Assembly: GCF_018139145.2 (NCBI RefSeq)
Contig: NC_059471.1
Span: 210,757,494-210,821,493, forward strand
Length of the DNA stretch: 64,000 bases
Direction of reading: 5' to 3'
Source of the DNA: Gymnogyps californianus
Taxonomy: Eukaryota; Chordata; Aves; Accipitriformes; Cathartidae
The notes under the pieces were generated by a model. That model was given only the letters and a program-made list of their open reading frames with translations. It did not search any database and was not told the origin of the DNA. Below, one piece after another: positions 19,819-33,700 of the stretch (position 1 is the stretch's first letter; each line of letters starts with the position of its first letter). Position numbers and translations under genes: made by a program.

Positions 19819-20110
19819 CTTGGGGGGGGGGGGGGGGGTGGGAGGGGAGAGGGGGCCGCGCTCGGGGCCGGAGGCGCCAGCCGCGGGTCGAGGCCCGCGC
19901 GGCTCCGCCCCCCTCCGGAAGGGGGCGGAGGGGAGAGCGCGGCGCCGGCGCGCGCACGGCGGCCCCGCCCCGGCGCGCAGGCGAAGGGGTTTGGCGGCAA
20001 GGGCGGCCTCAGCGGGGAGCCGCCTCAGCGCCGCGGCTGCGCTCCTGCGTGAGGGGAGGGTGGGGGGCTCCCCGGCAGGAACGGAGCTGTGGAAGTCACA
20101 GCCGTCAGAA
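19050..20110. promoter_or_regulatory. SUV39H2: CpG-island promoter of SUV39H2
   Basis: Very G+C-rich and CpG-rich block surrounded by AT-rich DNA. It covers coding exon 1, the upstream region and the start of intron 1. GGGCGG-type Sp1 sites are frequent, for instance around 19404 and 19921. There is no TATA box in the expected place. Long apparent open frames on both strands here are a composition effect of low stop-codon frequency. The exact start site cannot be read from the sequence. Confidence 0.8.
19822..19838 (-). repeat. 17-base C tract in the SUV39H2 5' leader, next to the start codon
   Basis: On the plus strand a run of 17 G from 19822 to 19838; in the mRNA it is poly-C ending four bases before AUG (spacer CAAG-like). 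Other long G runs are at 19600-19611 (12) and 20593-20607 (15). Such runs are error-prone in assemblies, so the lengths are uncertain. Confidence 0.8.
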
Positions 20111-21110
20111 AGATGAAAAAGAAGCGAGGCAAAGTTTAAAGCGATTTCTCTTTGTTCTTTTATAGCACTGCGAAGGTGGCAGTGCCCGGGGCGGGGGAAG
20201 CGCAAGGCACCGGGCAGACTTCCACCGGGCCCTTCAGCACGCTGCTAGCTAGAGAGCTGAAAGAAAGAACCACGAAGAAAGGTTTCAGACACCTTTTTAA
20301 AAAAGTCACGCTCTCATCACAACACACGTCTCAGAAGAGGTGTTCCCTATCAATACAGCTTTCAAGTTAACCCCAAGCCCCATAAACCTCACCAACTGGC
20401 ACTGTAACAACAAAACGTCCCTTAAACATGCCTGGCCGCTAGTTAGCGCTTCAGTGCCCCTTCACTTGTATTTATAACGGCTGTGGGACTCCACCGCCCC
20501 AACAGAACCAGACTTTGGTTTTTCCAGGACCCCTTTTAGAAGTTTTCACAGAGGAACTGGCAAACTCTTTACTTATTTAGACCCAGGGATAAGGGGGGGG
20601 GGGGGGGCAGAACTTTCCCAGCACTTCGTCCACTCAAGGAAGCCTCACAAGTTCAAACGCCATGTCTAGGCTGGCAAGCCACACAATACAGACACCTGTT
20701 TGGAACACAGTACGATTTATAGCTATGCTATGCAGTATCTACTCTTCCTACCTCACAAAAGCAATATAGAAATGCATGTTCTGCAAACACAAGAGAATTT
20801 GGGAAGCCTGTAGTAAAACAGGTAATTGAACACAGGTCTCTTCAAATCCAGACGGGCATCCCTTGCTCTAGTTTCCGTCTGGTTTTGAGGCTCTACTGTG
20901 TCACTTGGAATATTTTACAAGGTAACATCTGGTCCTCTCAGGGCTGAACTGTTGCCCCCTAACTGCAAATCCTGTAACTACACTTGCCTGCTCCATCTCC
21001 TTCTTGTTACTCCCCTACCTAAAAGGAAAAAAGCTGCCAGCTTATATCCAAATATATGACGACATACAGATTAGAACAGTGCCACACAGAACAGAGGATG
21101 CCAGGATCTG
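20111..21110. other. Intergenic spacer between SUV39H2 promoter and HSPA14 3' end
   Basis: Only about 1 kb separates the SUV39H2 island from the candidate HSPA14 polyadenylation site. Contains the 15-base G run at 20593-20607. No gene seen. Confidence 0.55.
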
Positions 21111-21127
21111 CATTAAAAAAAGTGTAT

Positions 21128-21133
21128 TTTATT
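21128..21133 (-). terminator. Polyadenylation signal of HSPA14
   Basis: TTTATT on the plus strand, AATAAA on the minus strand, about 590 bases after the HSPA14 stop. It gives a 3'UTR of about 0.6 kb, an ordinary size. Confidence 0.6.
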
Positions 21134-21722
21134 AAGAACACATAAATAAGCACATATAACCCTTACACACATTTTTCAGGTAATACCACAAAACCATCTT
21201 ACAGTAACTCCGGGAAAAAAAAAATCCCGCTCAAGAGGCCAGCACAGATGGGCATCACCTCCCCGGTTTCAGGCAACATCAGGACCACACAGGACTTCAG
21301 TACAATTTGGTACAGTTATCAGAGAGTGGATTTGCACCAGTCTAGCTCTCGACAGTTCAATGCTATGCTGTTGAAGCCACAGATATACTGGCTGAATGGG
21401 CACACGACCTGATTAGTCCAAGGAAAAATCTTTAGACTATGTAATACGCTGGTCGCTGAACCACAGGCACGAGGATTTGCCCTTTGCATTTTTTTTAAAG
21501 GAGGTGCTGATAATTCAATGCTCTGCTGTCTGCATGTCTTGATTAACATTTTGCACCGTGCTTTCCACTCCAAACAGACTTGGTGGCAAATTAATGTTTT
21601 ACTTCAGTTTATTACAGTCCCCTAAGAATCATTAAAGACATCTCAGAGAGAGTCACCACTTTGGCAGAAAAGCCAACAAGAGACAAAAATCAACTTAGAA
21701 AAACGTTGCCTTTCAAAAGAGA

Positions 21723-24700
21723 CTATGATGCCACTTCAACAGTGATGATTTCACACTTTCCAGTATCTTGATCTGTGCAGGTAACATGCAAGGACCCATC
21801 CCTAGATAAAAGAAAAAGGTATGTTTAGGACTATCTCAACACAACACTTGGTATGTTACTGCCTGTTCCAGAGAGGATAAACAATGGTCATGCAGACCAA
21901 AGGAAGAAAGATTAGCATCAAAATATCCAGGGAAGAACATGCTTCAACACAGATGAAATTGATTTATGAAATTAGGTTTAGTTTATTGAGTATTTAGAGG
22001 GCACTTCTTGCCCTCCATTAAAGCACGTATCTTCTCTACATGTGTTGGAACAGATTCAGGAATATGTTTAAATATTGTAACTAAGTTTATTTAGTACAGG
22101 TTTGTAACTAGAATATGTAGTAATATTCAAAATATTCATCTTGAGAACTCTGAGTAACAGCAACCAACAGATAAGCATGTCTTCTCAAAGCATGAGACCT
22201 TGACTTTTTAAAAGTAGTAGTCTTTAAATACCAAGGATCTCCTTCAACGAGGAAAACCTTAATTTTCAAAATCCAAGAATTAGAGACAATATTGACTCCT
22301 ACTTCACCTAGACATACAACAGTCACATGCAATGTTTAGATAGAAATAGGTGTGTTCTAGTGAACTTTCCCCATCTTTTTCACCTAAATATTACTAAAAA
22401 CTCCTTTAAAATAATGCAGCTTTTCTGCGCTACACAGTTGCATATATAATACCTAAGACGTTTTTCTTATCAATGCTAAGTGCAAATCTCTGTATGACTA
22501 ACAAGGTATTTTAGGTGAAGTCTATTAATAGAGCATTAATACACCTGATAGTTAATGTAAGAAAATGAAGTATTTTGAACTCAAGTAGCAAGCAGGCATT
22601 TAGTTTTTCAGCAACATCTAGACAGCTTTCGTATTATTTAGAAAAGCAACATGAACTTCAGGACAGTCCTCAGGAGACAAACATGCTTTGACTACTTAGA
22701 ATTCCACCTTCTGATATCTTTATAAACTATTTAGAGTATTTCAAATGAGCCCAAGGCCTATTAAGGCCTAAAACTGAGAAATTTCTTCAATATCATGTCC
22801 TCCCCAGTCCCCACCCTGCCATAAGATACTTCATATTTTCCCATAATAAACAGGTAATTCTGTAAAAAGTAGATTTATGAAGCCTGATTTCCTGTGGCTT
22901 TATTTCTCATGCTTAACAACCCTGCCTCTTGAAAGGATAGAGCCACAGGCTTTCATCACAAATGCTGCATATGAGAAGACCTTCATGGATTCCTTAGCAA
23001 CCAATAAAGACAGGTTCTACTTCAGTTTTCCCTAAGAGTGTGGGCATTGAACAGAACTACCTGACCCCCTTCCACAGGAAATTTGAGATCCGGACTGCTC
23101 TCAGGCATGGTTAAACTGATCAACGGTTCAGAAGTTGCTAAAAATCATCTATACAACTGTGTTAAGATTTATGTCGTTAGGAATCAAACAATGAAAGCAC
23201 AGAAGGTACTGCATAAAACCCATATTCCTAGAGAATTTACCCCTGCTAGGACACAGCCCTGTAAGCAATGAGATGCTGAAATTTCTCAACACAAAATTAA
23301 ACATTCTGTAACTGGAGAAAAGACTGCTTGTCAGAAGTGTGACATAGCAAGTTAAACAGCAGAACAATAAATGTTTTGGGTACCTTTTCATAGTGAGAAC
23401 AGTTAATATATCATGTAGGCCATCCTCCTTTTTATCTAAATCCTGGAGTACAATCTAATTAAAGAAAAAAAAAAAAGAGAAGTTCAATTATAATCAAGTT
23501 CTCTAAATCCTTGCACAGCAGTTTAATGGAAGTGACACAATAGCTAAGGTGTGCAATTCATTCTGTTCAGCATCTCATACTAATGATTCAACATCAAAGC
23601 ATGCCCTAGTGGACTTCATTCATCTGTAGTGCAAATCTATCCATTTTTAGCTATTTGCACTACTGTTTCAGTGGTTTTGTTTCCGGGTCTATCAGTAAGA
23701 TAGCTGGAATACCTGCAACTCCCACAAACTACAGTAAGAGCTGAGCATATTCCTTTACTTAGGATCAGTTCTGTAATTATGAGGGAACATCCTTTGCCTA
23801 TCCCCTTCAAGATCTTTGGGCAGGACCAAGGTGGAATAACAATTTTCTCAAGTGTTTCATCCATTTCAGCCACATCTGCCCCCTCTGTGATGCTTTAAGT
23901 GCACTGAAGCCAAGGTAAGCACATCATCACTGTTTCAAACAAGCTGTGTTCTCTCAATGGGTTGACTCCCGAGTAATATCTTTGTATCGGGTGAAGATTT
24001 AATCACACCATCTTACCACTGTGAAAAATCAAATCTGGTATTTAATACCAAGATCCTGTCCAATCTAGGAAGATCAAAAAGTAAGCAATAGTACAGACAC
24101 TAGCTACGTCATTACCTCCAGCAGTTTTATTTCTAAAATGTTGGAGATGCACACTACTGGAATGACTGGTTATGATCTCTTATCCCAGGTGAGCTTACTA
24201 CAGTAGCGCCAAACATCAAACCCAGTCAGCCATTTAGAAATTCAAAAGGGAAACTTCGATTTAAACTTTAAAAAAGTGCACAATACTTTGTAACACATTT
24301 ATAGAAGAACGCTTAAAGACCATTTCCAAAGAGATGCACGTCATTCTAATTTTGTAACAAGAAGTTTTGGTAGGGGTGGGATTGGTTTCGGTTTTAATTT
24401 TTTTTCCCCCCCCCAGATTCATTTGATTTCCAAGTGGTTGATATTAAAAATGCCTATGAATGTGTATATACTCACCTGTGCAAATTTACCTTCTTCATTC
24501 ATGGGACTTTTCCCCAATGACTCGTATAGCTCAAGGCATACAGAAGAAGTGTTTCCAGGAGCATGCAGGGTGTGCTGCCTTCGAGCTGGTAATGGTGTCC
24601 CTGATGGAAATAGCACTGTGAATTTGTCAGCCCCTGACTCGTCTACTCCCTTTAAAAAGAAAAAAAAAGTTCATGCCTTTCTCTAAGTACTTTACTGAGC

Positions 24701-27700
24701 TAGAAGCGTTACAAGAGTGCTCCATGAGAAAAGAAATCCAAGATTCATGCTCTCTGCCACATTTACTATCACAGCAAGTAAAAAAAAAAAAAAAATTTGA
24801 CGTTCCTATAAAAAAAAAAATGAAAAAGTCCAGCTATTACAACACAGGAAAGACACAATCTATCTCCCCTTAAAATCAAGCAGTTTTTCCTGTCAATTTT
24901 CTTGTCAATAAACCTGTTACCACTTACTGCTGACCTACAGCCAATCTGTAGAACTAATAATAAAACAACACTGTTTCTCAATCATCAGTCATTCATAAGT
25001 AGCACTGTATATTCATTGCAGCAGTAAAATTTTCTAAGTTTCTAAGCCTTACCTTAAGAAGAATATCTTTGGCGGAACACTCAATAAGTGCTGCTTCTTC
25101 TAACAAAGGATTCTCTTTCCCTAGCAGAATTCCTGCCTCTATGGCTGCACCAATGGGAATAACTTCATCTGGAGGAATTGAATTCAGTAATTCCACAGTT
25201 GGGAAAATGTCTTTGATCAGCTGCTGTAGCTTTGGGATTCGAGCAGACCCACCACACAGAACTACCTGGAAAACATGCCTTAATGATTTCAAATCTTTCT
25301 TCTGACAGATAAAACAGACAGATCACAACCTGCAACACAGAAATGCAAACTGCTCTGGGATATTTTATCATCTGTAGTTGTTAAAAGAAAAACTGATGCC
25401 ATCTTTGCTTGACTTCTGTTACTTTTGTATTTGAAATTAAAGGAAATAGCCTGCAAGTTTGGAACGGTGTCTTGAAAAAGTGTTTCTTATAGTAAGCGTC
25501 AGCTAGATGAAGTAACATTTTAAAAATTGAGGAATTAATCATAAAATAATGCCAGGCTGAAAGGGACCTCCACAAGTCATCTAGTCCAACCTCCTGCCAA
25601 GAACAGGTCCAGTCACAACAGGCTGCTCAGGACCTTATCTCCATGGATATAAATTCCACAGACTGAGGGCCCTTGTTTCAGTGTTTGATTACCCTCACAC
25701 TACAAATTCTTTTCTTGGTATCTAAAATTTCCCCATGTTGTAACTTGTGCTGCTTGCCACTCACCCTTCCATCATACACCTACTGGAAGGAGTAAGTCAG
25801 GTTTTGTCTCGATTAGGTAACTGTAGGCAGCACTAGTCTCCCCTGAGCCTCTTCTTACAGGTGAGCAAACCCAGCTCTCTTGGCCCAAACCATCTCGGTA
25901 GCCCTCCAACCAGACTGGCACCAGTAGGTCAGTACCTTTCGTCTCCTGTGAAGCCCAAAAATGATGAGACTGTATTTGGACACTCTGTCCAAGTGCCAAA
26001 GAGGGAAACAAACGCTTTCCTACACCCACGGCTACACCCTTGCTATTACAGCCCAGCATGCAAGTGGCCTTCTTTGCTGCAGAGGCACACTGCTGACTGC
26101 TATCACACTTACTGCCTATTAGAACCCCCACATCTTTTCCTGCAAAGCTGCTTTCTAGCAACCACGAGCCTGTCCTGCTGCACAGGATTACTCCATCCCA
26201 GACTCTGCACTTGCCTTTGTTTATCTTCGTTATATTCTTCTCCATTGGAGTAGATGATCATTGTAGGTCCCTTCCAACTGAAATATTCTATTCTATTATA
26301 TACATCTCTCTTGCCTTTTTCAACCCCTCTGAATAGCAGCCTTGACCTACAGTGGTAGTGATTGCTCCCCTCATTTTGGTACTGTCTGCAAACCTGCTGA
26401 GAGCACATGCTACCCCATCATCCGTGTTATTAGAGACATTAAATGGTATTAGCCCCACTATCTGGAAAGTTATTAGCCCCACCAGATCTGGAGAGAAAGC
26501 TAATTCCCACTTTTCTTCATGTAAAATATAACTTAAGACTTGTAAATTAAGTTTATTTTTATATTTAAGGTGCCCCACCCCCCACCCCTCCAAAAAAAGC
26601 ATTAAGGCCTGAGAGAACATCACATTGAGCCACCTAAAAAATACTGCCACCAGAAAACAAAAGACATTCTCTGAACAATGGCCTGGGATACTTCATTATC
26701 CTACCAGTGAAACTCAGATGTGACAAACACTAATTAAGAGTCTGAAATAGCATCAAGTATCATTAAAAGCGCCAGTTAACTTTTGCTGCAGAATTTATGT
26801 GCCAATTCCACCAGCAATAAATGCAGCACTTTTTGCCACACACAGGTGCACACGCATTGAGATGAAGTTACTCTCTTAAACCAAAGCAAAAAAAGACATT
26901 TGAATGAAACTAGTAATGTTTGCTACTTTACTCACCATCTTTGGTATTAAAGCACTCTATGGTTTGGCATCTAATGTGTTCCTAAGCTTTTTAAGCTAAC
27001 AAGGAGGAGCATAGGCACCAAGTAGACACTAAGCGATTTGTTCAACTCGTAAGACAAAAGTCTAAGCTCGGGCTTTCTTCAGAAGTGTCAGCAAATCCCA
27101 TCCAAAGCTCAGTGAAGGTAGAAGAAAGTCTATATACTAAATTTAAAAGAAGGTACTCCTCAGCTCTACCAAGAGCTACGCAAACACACCAAATGGAGAC
27201 AAATCCTCTACCATTTACTCAATATGCAACAGTAAAAACACATGGTTGACTCTGACTCTACCTTATACTTAACTTCAAGTAACCGAAATCAAAGATAGGA
27301 GTTCTAAAGATCTTGAGTCTACATACTTTGTTGGATCTGAGCCAAAAATGCTTAAACACATAATGAAATAATCTCAGTCTGCAAGGAAAACAGGCCTCAA
27401 ATATTCTTCTTGTGGAGTTATAAAGCATACTACAGACAAGTAATTTCTATTATTACCTTATTTATATCATCTGCTGTAAATCCAACTTGCTGCAAGAGCT
27501 TTTTAATTGCTTCTACACATTTACTAAAAAGTGAAGAACAGATAAGTTCAAACCTGGCCCTAGAAGAAAAAAAAAAAATTCAAGAAGTGTCATCTCATAC
27601 ATTAGAGACAAATAACTGAAATGGAAGAAAAATCATTTTTAGAATATACTTTGGTTCTCTAGCTATACCTGGTACTAAGGGATTTTTTTAAAAAATCTTA

Positions 27701-30700
27701 TTTCCCAATTATTAATCTTGAAGAAGCGATTTTTTCTGCTGCTGTTGTGAAAATATCTGTGCTATTGATTCCATCATTAATACCTACATGGAATGCACAT
27801 TCATTCTTCTTCAGTGTACTCTAGAGAAAAACCAGTATTGTTGTCTTGACTCACACAAGAAAAAAAGAAGCAAAAATCCTGGAACTGCTTCATCATCTTT
27901 AAAATGGAGACACAAAGACACAAATGTGCCTCTTGAATTTTCAGAGGCAAATCAAGCTGTGTCCTGATTTGCAACACAGGGAGTAGGTTAAGCAAACTGA
28001 AAAACAAACTTGTGCTTGCTTTGGGCTCTTTCAAGCCTGAAGAGGAAGTTTTACTCTGTATGAATACAGCAAGTCAAATCCTGCAACACGAGTCCACAGG
28101 ACTAGCATCATTACCCAAAACTGAACCAAAACAAGTTATACAGTATTGCTTCTCACACTTGCAAACATACCGTGCCTTATTTTACCAGATCCAACTGCTG
28201 CAGCAGTGGATGCACAGTTCTGGAATTGAAAAGTCTATTTCATTTTGCTAAAGCTGCTGCTGACTGGAAGAGCAATCAAAATTACCTAAACACCTCAATA
28301 AGGGATCATCCCAAGAGAGAAAAGACTTAGAGTAGGACACAGCAGCATGAACAAAAAAGACAGAAAACATCTTTCTACTCCAGCTGTCAAAAAGAGGCAA
28401 CATCAAGACTTCCATGACTCCTATTGTTCTGGAGCTCATTTAGATGAAAGAGTCCAAAAGTCATCTTTTCTTTAAGGAAAATCCAACAACAAAAACAATA
28501 ATGCGGTGGGGGGAACCACCTTAAGTAATTACAGTATCTATTCCCCTTTCATCAACAACCAGACTCCAAAGATGGGGTCTCTTTGTGCCTTTTTGCACTT
28601 TATTTTCTAACCATTACGGCAACATTGTTAGTGTTACTACCCCAACTACTACAGATCGCATCATAACAGAAAGATCAATATGAAACAAAGCTGAAAGCAA
28701 GCAAGTTGGTCTTCTATCTTACTTCCATTTCTAAAATTAATGCCACCAAAAATCAAAGCTTATTGAACATTCTAAATGCCACCTAGAAAGACTTCAAGCA
28801 TAGTTTTATATAAAAGCAGTAGCTTCAAGATTTGCTTTACCTGGACACATTACAATCAAAATCCAATCCTTCATACAATGAATCTACAAAACAGTTTGCA
28901 CTTCCGAGGGTTGACAAAGAGTGCTTTGCAATATCAGCGCTGTTCATTAACTTCATCATGGCTCTGGGATTTCCTCTAATATCATGTTTACAAGACCTAC
29001 ATTTAAAAAAAAAAAAAAAAAAAAAGAGGTACCAGTTTAGAAAGGCAGGCATTAAAGTGATAACACTAACCTTCCGAAAGGAAGAACAGGTTAAAGCTAT
29101 TGAACTTTTTCTTCTGTAGACATTTTAGTATTATCTACAATGCCACTACTGAAAGCTCGCAAAGAATGAAAGTGTCTACTTCCAATTTCAACTAAAGAAC
29201 ACTGTGTAGAGGCACCCTGATCTCGGGCATTAGTGTTTATCATTCAGATTTAAGTCTTTCTGAACAGTTTCTCAGCTGAACAAATCCTGTAAGTGACAGC
29301 AAGAAAAGGCCTGCAAGTTAACTAATTTTAATGACAGATTAAGAACTAGAACACCAAACATTAGACACGTCAACAAAATAGTATATTTCATCCAAAAAGT
29401 CTCCTTCTGTGATAGTACACAACTGACCACCTCAAGACAACTAGAGCTAACGGTAATGCCATTTGTTCCATTTTTGTTCAGCATAGGATGACCTGCCATA
29501 CAGACTTCAGTCTGATGACCCAAGCCCCTCCACGGTCCTTCAAGCCAACAAGAAAAACAAACAAAACCCACACAGGTGAATTCCCTGCCACCCCAAAAGC
29601 TTGTGGCTGAAAGAACGTAAGCAGCCTGTAGTCACGTACATCACTCAAAACACAGAACAGTTCATAGCTGAGCCCTTATAGCTCAACACCGAACTTCAGG
29701 CGACATCTACCCAAAAGCAAGTATTTCCCAGCCTTCCTCCTCGGCCCCCAACAGCTGACTGTTCCTTTAATAACTTTACTTAAGCCATTTCACATGCAGA
29801 CAGTCTGCTAGATCTGACAAACTAGTATGAGGTTTTTTTTTGAAAGCAAGCACCAGATAACGAAGTTCCTGTCCTAACAGCAACATGCTTGGAATTCAAA
29901 ACCTACCTCTGAAATTCAGACGCCAAGTGCTGTGCTAGAGCTTCTGTGAAGCAAACTCCACCAATGCTATCATCTGTGTTTGTAGCAAGCACACGATATA
30001 TTCCACTGTTTACTTCTATGACTGTGATAGAAAGCGATGTTCCACCAAGTTTATAAACCAACACATTGCTGCCATGGTAAAAAAAAAAAAGAAAGTAGTA
30101 TTAATACAAGTCATCTAAAATTATGTTTACTTCGACACACTTTCTAAAAAGATGACCACCATACAACATGTTGCAGGTTTTCATCAGTTTTGTCAAGAGA
30201 ATTTGATTTGGGGTGTTTGTATTTAATGCATCTTAGTACCACCGACTGCTTGACAATGTTCCCTAAAGGACAAAATTAGTCTATTTCATACAGTGAGAGT
30301 AGCCAACACTTTTCCTATGACACAATTGAGAAGTGAACATTACATTCAAGATTATAGGCCAGAATTATGAGAAGAGTAAATAAATACCAACCAAGAAGAA
30401 AAAAAAGACAAGACATCTGTTTGCAGTGACAGCAGTCTGCTATTTTGAAAATCTTGCAAATTATCTGAATATTCTTAAGGGAAATCCAATGCACCTACTG
30501 AACCCAGGAACTCGGCTTTAGTTGTTCTACCATATGTAAAATGACCCCATCTCCCGCAATTAAAAAACAGCTATGCCAAAATCTGTTTAAGAAGGGATGC
30601 ATTTTTCTTAAAGCCAGTCAGCTCATTAAAGAGCAAGACAGAATCTGGGGACAAATCTTTAAAAACAATTCTAAAAAAATAAAAACCAGAACAAAGGGAT

Positions 30701-33700
30701 TTAAAACACTACGGATTTACAACTTCTAAATTGTTATTGGCTTTATTGAGAGAAAAAAGAAAAACAAGCCTCAAATCATTAATTCTGTATTGACTGCTAA
30801 GGCTACACAGCATTCCCTGATTCAAGATTTCTCAGGATTTAAGTACAGCAGCTTACATTTAAGAAGTAAAATATTAGGATTTTACCTTTTCCCAGTGGGT
30901 GAATCTTGGCCAATTCCATAAGCCAGGAGAGCGGCAGACGGTTCATGAATTAATCTCATAACATTAAATCCAGCAGCTGCAGCTGCTTCCCTGTGATAAG
31001 GCATAACAGCATTTCATTTTACTTTAATGATTTCACTATAGTCACGCACGCTATTAAGATTGCATCTGAACTACATACACCACCAACTCAGAACTTGGTT
31101 ACAGCATGGTATAAACAAAGCGAAGTGACTGGAAAAGAAAGGTATCAAGAAGTTCAGTTGCTATTGTGTTCTTCAGGTAGTTGGATCTGCTGTGTGCTCA
31201 TTGTCAAAGAAAACACTGATGTATCAGTCTACAGACCTCATAAAAACCAGCAAAACCCCCCTCAACTACAAGATGAAAAACCCCACCCTCAAACTTGGTA
31301 ACTTATCTTCAAGTGTGGCATTAAAAGTTTTTGGTACGTTATTTCAACAGATATCATGCTAGGAAAATTTATTTTACTTCCAAATCAAGCTACCGCACCT
31401 CACTTCTAACATTTTCTTTACATGTTTTCTTGAAAGTTCAGTAACCCTGGGACTGCCCTGCAAGTTGTTTCTTCCACTTTGAAGTTATTTTGAAACTCAT
31501 ATACCAAAGCAATAGAATGTTTCATTATACATACTGCAAATACCCAGCTCACTAATGTTTTATGACCAACTTTAAGTGTGCTTTAAGTATTTCATGACAG
31601 TTAAACATTACGGCTTCTACATATCAGAAAGTAGAAATAGATGCTGCCAATTATGCACAGCTTTAAGTCTACTTAAGTTTTCCTATGAAGGAACTTTTAC
31701 GGCAGAATTTTTTTCAAACAGAACTTCCAAGTTCAATACTGGTGTGTATTCCGTATCTGCTCTCCGACAAAACAGTCCTCAATAAAGTCATGTAACACCA
31801 CTTGGTTTGGTGCGCACTGCTGTATGAAGGGATGGGAAATTATGGAGGAGGGTTGAGAAACTATTTGCATTTCAAAGGGGACACTGAAGATCCACATCTG
31901 AAATGACATTCTATCCTTGATGATACCAAAATTCCCTCTCATTTTAACTGATTCAGAATTTCATTTTGGCTACAACAGTGAATTCCATTAAAAGTTTCTA
32001 AAGTCAGGATTTAATCTCCTGCTTTCGTATTTTCCCAATTCAGATAACATCCCAATGTCTTGACTGATAGTCGCAAGCTGAAGTCCAGCAGGAGAATTCC
32101 CATTGCTGATCTGCCAGCCGGTCTGCTTTAGGCATGTTAAATAACAGAAAAATCTTAATCCTCTTACCCAAGGGCATTTTTCTGATTCTCTCCAAAATCA
32201 AATGGTACAGTGATAACAACGTCATTTACATCTGAACCCAATGCAGACTGAGCAGTTTCTGTTTATAAACATAGGCAGAACATGTTGATTAAAAGCAAAA
32301 AAACCAATACACCACATCTTAAAAATATGAGGACAGCTTAAAAAACTAAAACATGTTATGATTTTCCTTATTATATACCTTTCATTTTACTGAAAATTAG
32401 TTTTGCCACATCTTCTGGGTTAATAAGTTTATTATCTATTTCATATTGAAGTTTTCCATTCTTCTCAGTTATCTGTAAGCAAAACCAACATATCTTTGTT
32501 AGATACGCAATTTGATTATTAACAAAAAGTAATGTTTCATTTAGTTTCTGTTCAAAGTAAAAAGCACTGGACTGTGTAAATACTTTCTGTGTTAGTACTC
32601 TACTACAAGAGAACAAATGCTTCCAAGATGCTTATCGAAGACCACAAAAAACTTGTATTATCCAACAGACATGACAGTGACATTCACATGGACTTAAAGA
32701 CTACAGACTTTCTTTTTCTATGAAGAAGTTTTCGTTAGTACAAAAGCAACATTTAGAACAAAAGTTCTTGCCTGTTTATATTCCGTAAGAAAAAATGACA
32801 ACTATTTATATAGGCATGTCAATATGAACAGTCAAAAACCAGAGAAACACTCGTTCCTTCTTCAGGAATGTATCTTCCAGGATAATTTTTCTCTTATTTT
32901 GCAAAAAGATTTCTAGTAACAAGCACAGTATTATCCAAATTAAATACTGAGATTAAATCAAGTGGTTAAGCGTTTTTATCACAAGATGTTGTAATGAGCA
33001 TCTTCTACTGGAGCTAAGAAACGCCACAACGCTATTACCCAAATATATTAAGAATCATCCCTTTTGAGAATGGCCAAGAGATATATATAATTTTTCTGTT
33101 GGACTATATTATGATGGCAGATCTCAGAACACGGTTAAGTTCTCTCCTTTATAAAAACAGAAACATTCTATATGGCAGCAAATGGACCTTATATAATGAG
33201 AGCTGATCACTACAGAACACAAACATGCTGTGGCACAAACAATGCCAAGAAGAAAAGTATAAAATGATACAAGTTATTCTGGGAACAAAAAAAAAAAAAA
33301 ACCCAGATCATACTCACTGAACATTTGCTTTCTGCAATATATTTCTCTGCCTGTGGGTCACCAGAGCTGTCCAGACAAATTCAAAGTAACAAAATAAATC
33401 ACATGCTCAAGGGTAATTGCACAAATTCATCTTGCTGATATTCCTTATAACATCTACAGCATATGAAGCTATACTTCACCCAAAATTCCTGTTTCCACTG
33501 TACAGGAGAAGAAAAACCAACAGTTCTGACTGCTGGTACCTTTCAATCTCCCTTCCCCAAACCAATGATTGAAAAAATACCTACTAGTTAGTGAAAAGGG
33601 AAAACAAACACCAACACATTGTTTTAACCTGCTACCTCCAATGATCATTATAAAAGACTTCAGTGGCACTTTTGCTGCAATGATTGAAATAACATGACAG

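Noticed and set aside
19111..20205. Many long overlapping open frames on both strands (up to 318 codons)
   Set aside because: They lie in the CpG island, where stop codons are rare. They are Pro/Arg/Gly/Ala-rich, overlap in up to six frames and share no splice structure; only the 19-nt SUV39H2 exon is supported.
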